From positions 1 through 5,047 of the forward strand of contig WLGZ01000078.1 in assembly GCA_009702945.1 (NCBI GenBank): a stretch of DNA of 5,047 nt, in the 5' to 3' direction. How positions within the stretch are numbered: position 1 is the first letter of the stretch; every line of letters starts with the position of its first letter. Of this stretch, positions 4,702 to 5,047 are shown in pieces. Source of the DNA: Actinomycetota bacterium (GTDB lineage: Bacteria; Actinomycetota; Actinomycetes; S36-B12; UBA5976). The notes below the pieces were generated by a model. That model was not told the origin of the DNA, did no database searches, and saw nothing but the letters and a program-made list of their open reading frames with translations. A program made the position numbers and the translations under genes.

Positions 4702-5047
4702 ATGGCTACCGGAGACTTCGCTGTTGATATTGCAGCAATCAACTCCACGCTTTCCAGCATCGAAAAAGTGCTTCGGATTGATGACATGCAGGCGCAAGTA
4801 GCCGAGCTTGAGATCCTTGCCTCAGCCCCAGATCTTTGGGATGACCAAGCCAATGCGCAACGGGTAACTGGAAAGCTTTCGGTGCTGCAGGCCGACATTG
4901 GCCGAATCAAGAATCTGCGTTCCCGCGTAGATGACGTTCAAGTTTTGTGGGAAATGGGCGACGCCGAAAGCGATCAAGGAATCCTTGATGAAGCTGGCGC
5001 GGAATTAATCGCACTTGAGAAATCTATTGGCGAACTTGAAGTTCGAA
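4702..5047 (+). CDS. prfB: Peptide chain release factor 2 (RF2), N-terminal part
   Basis: The first 115 codons are visible and the gene runs past the window end. The protein starts MATGDFAVDIAAINSTLSSI and contains the RF2 domain 1 pattern: VAELEILASAPDLWDD (about 33-48), then AQRVTGKLSVLQADIGRI, then a VDDVQVLWEMGD segment and coiled-coil helices. RF2 terminates translation at UGA and UAA; its stop-recognition SPF and catalytic GGQ motifs lie beyond the window. ATG 4702 is the only possible start, because the frame is closed by TGA at 4696-4698. A nearby ATG at 4695 is in another frame and reaches a stop after ten codons. The sequence reads through with no internal UGA, so the autoregulatory +1 frameshift known from codon about 26 of Escherichia coli prfB is absent. 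It is a housekeeping gene not functionally tied to the pilus. Confidence 0.92.
   Translation, partial: MATGDFAVDIAAINSTLSSIEKVLRIDDMQAQVAELEILASAPDLWDDQANAQRVTGKLSVLQADIGRIKNLRSRVDDVQVLWEMGDAESDQGILDEAGAELIALEKSIGELEVR

Noticed and set aside
1..5047. CRISPR, tRNA, rRNA, insertion sequence or phage-like content
   Set aside because: No direct-repeat arrays, cloverleaf with a CCA-type end, transposase motifs or terminal repeats were seen; almost all bases are accounted for by one operon and its flanks.

Overview
The window carries a compact, co-directional Tad (tight adherence, Flp-type) pilus operon. It lies between the 3' end of a DedA-family membrane protein gene and the 5' end of prfB (release factor 2). 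Gene order is [dedA-like end] - tadA - tadB - tadC - small pilin-like gene - tadE-like 1 - tadE-like 2 - tadG-like - [prfB start], all on the + strand. This order, with two separate short TadB and TadC proteins and single-domain TadE/TadG-like proteins, is that of actinobacterial Tad loci such as Rv3659c-Rv3654c of Mycobacterium tuberculosis. Base composition is only moderate (mid-40s % GC by eye, not computed) and spacing is very tight. Together these suggest a low-GC, streamlined actinobacterium, for example the freshwater acI/Nanopelagicales group. The lineage is an inference, not something the sequence proves.

Region by region: bases 1-187 are the C-terminus of a DedA-like protein. Bases 188-408 are the only sizeable non-coding stretch. 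It holds two perfect TTATCCACA DnaA-box sequences facing each other inside a 71-base imperfect hairpin, then three further short palindromes, and ends in a purine-rich ribosome binding site for tadA. Bases 409-4679 are seven genes. All junctions but one overlap; the exception is the 41-base gap before the small pilin gene, which also has the best Shine-Dalgarno sequence in the window. Bases 4702-5047 are the first 115 codons of prfB, in a single frame.

How the genes work together: TadA is the cytoplasmic hexameric secretion ATPase. TadB and TadC form the inner-membrane platform. The 72-residue protein is the probable major pilin, and the TadE/TadE/TadG-like proteins are probable minor pilins or pseudopilins. 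The usual upstream partner TadZ/Ssd (CpaE-like) is not next to tadA, and no prepilin peptidase (TadV/CpaA) lies in the window, so both would have to be encoded elsewhere or be absent. The main oddity is in the pilins: the putative major pilin and the first TadE-like protein lack the Glu at +5 after the cleavage-site Gly, and only the second TadE-like protein keeps it.
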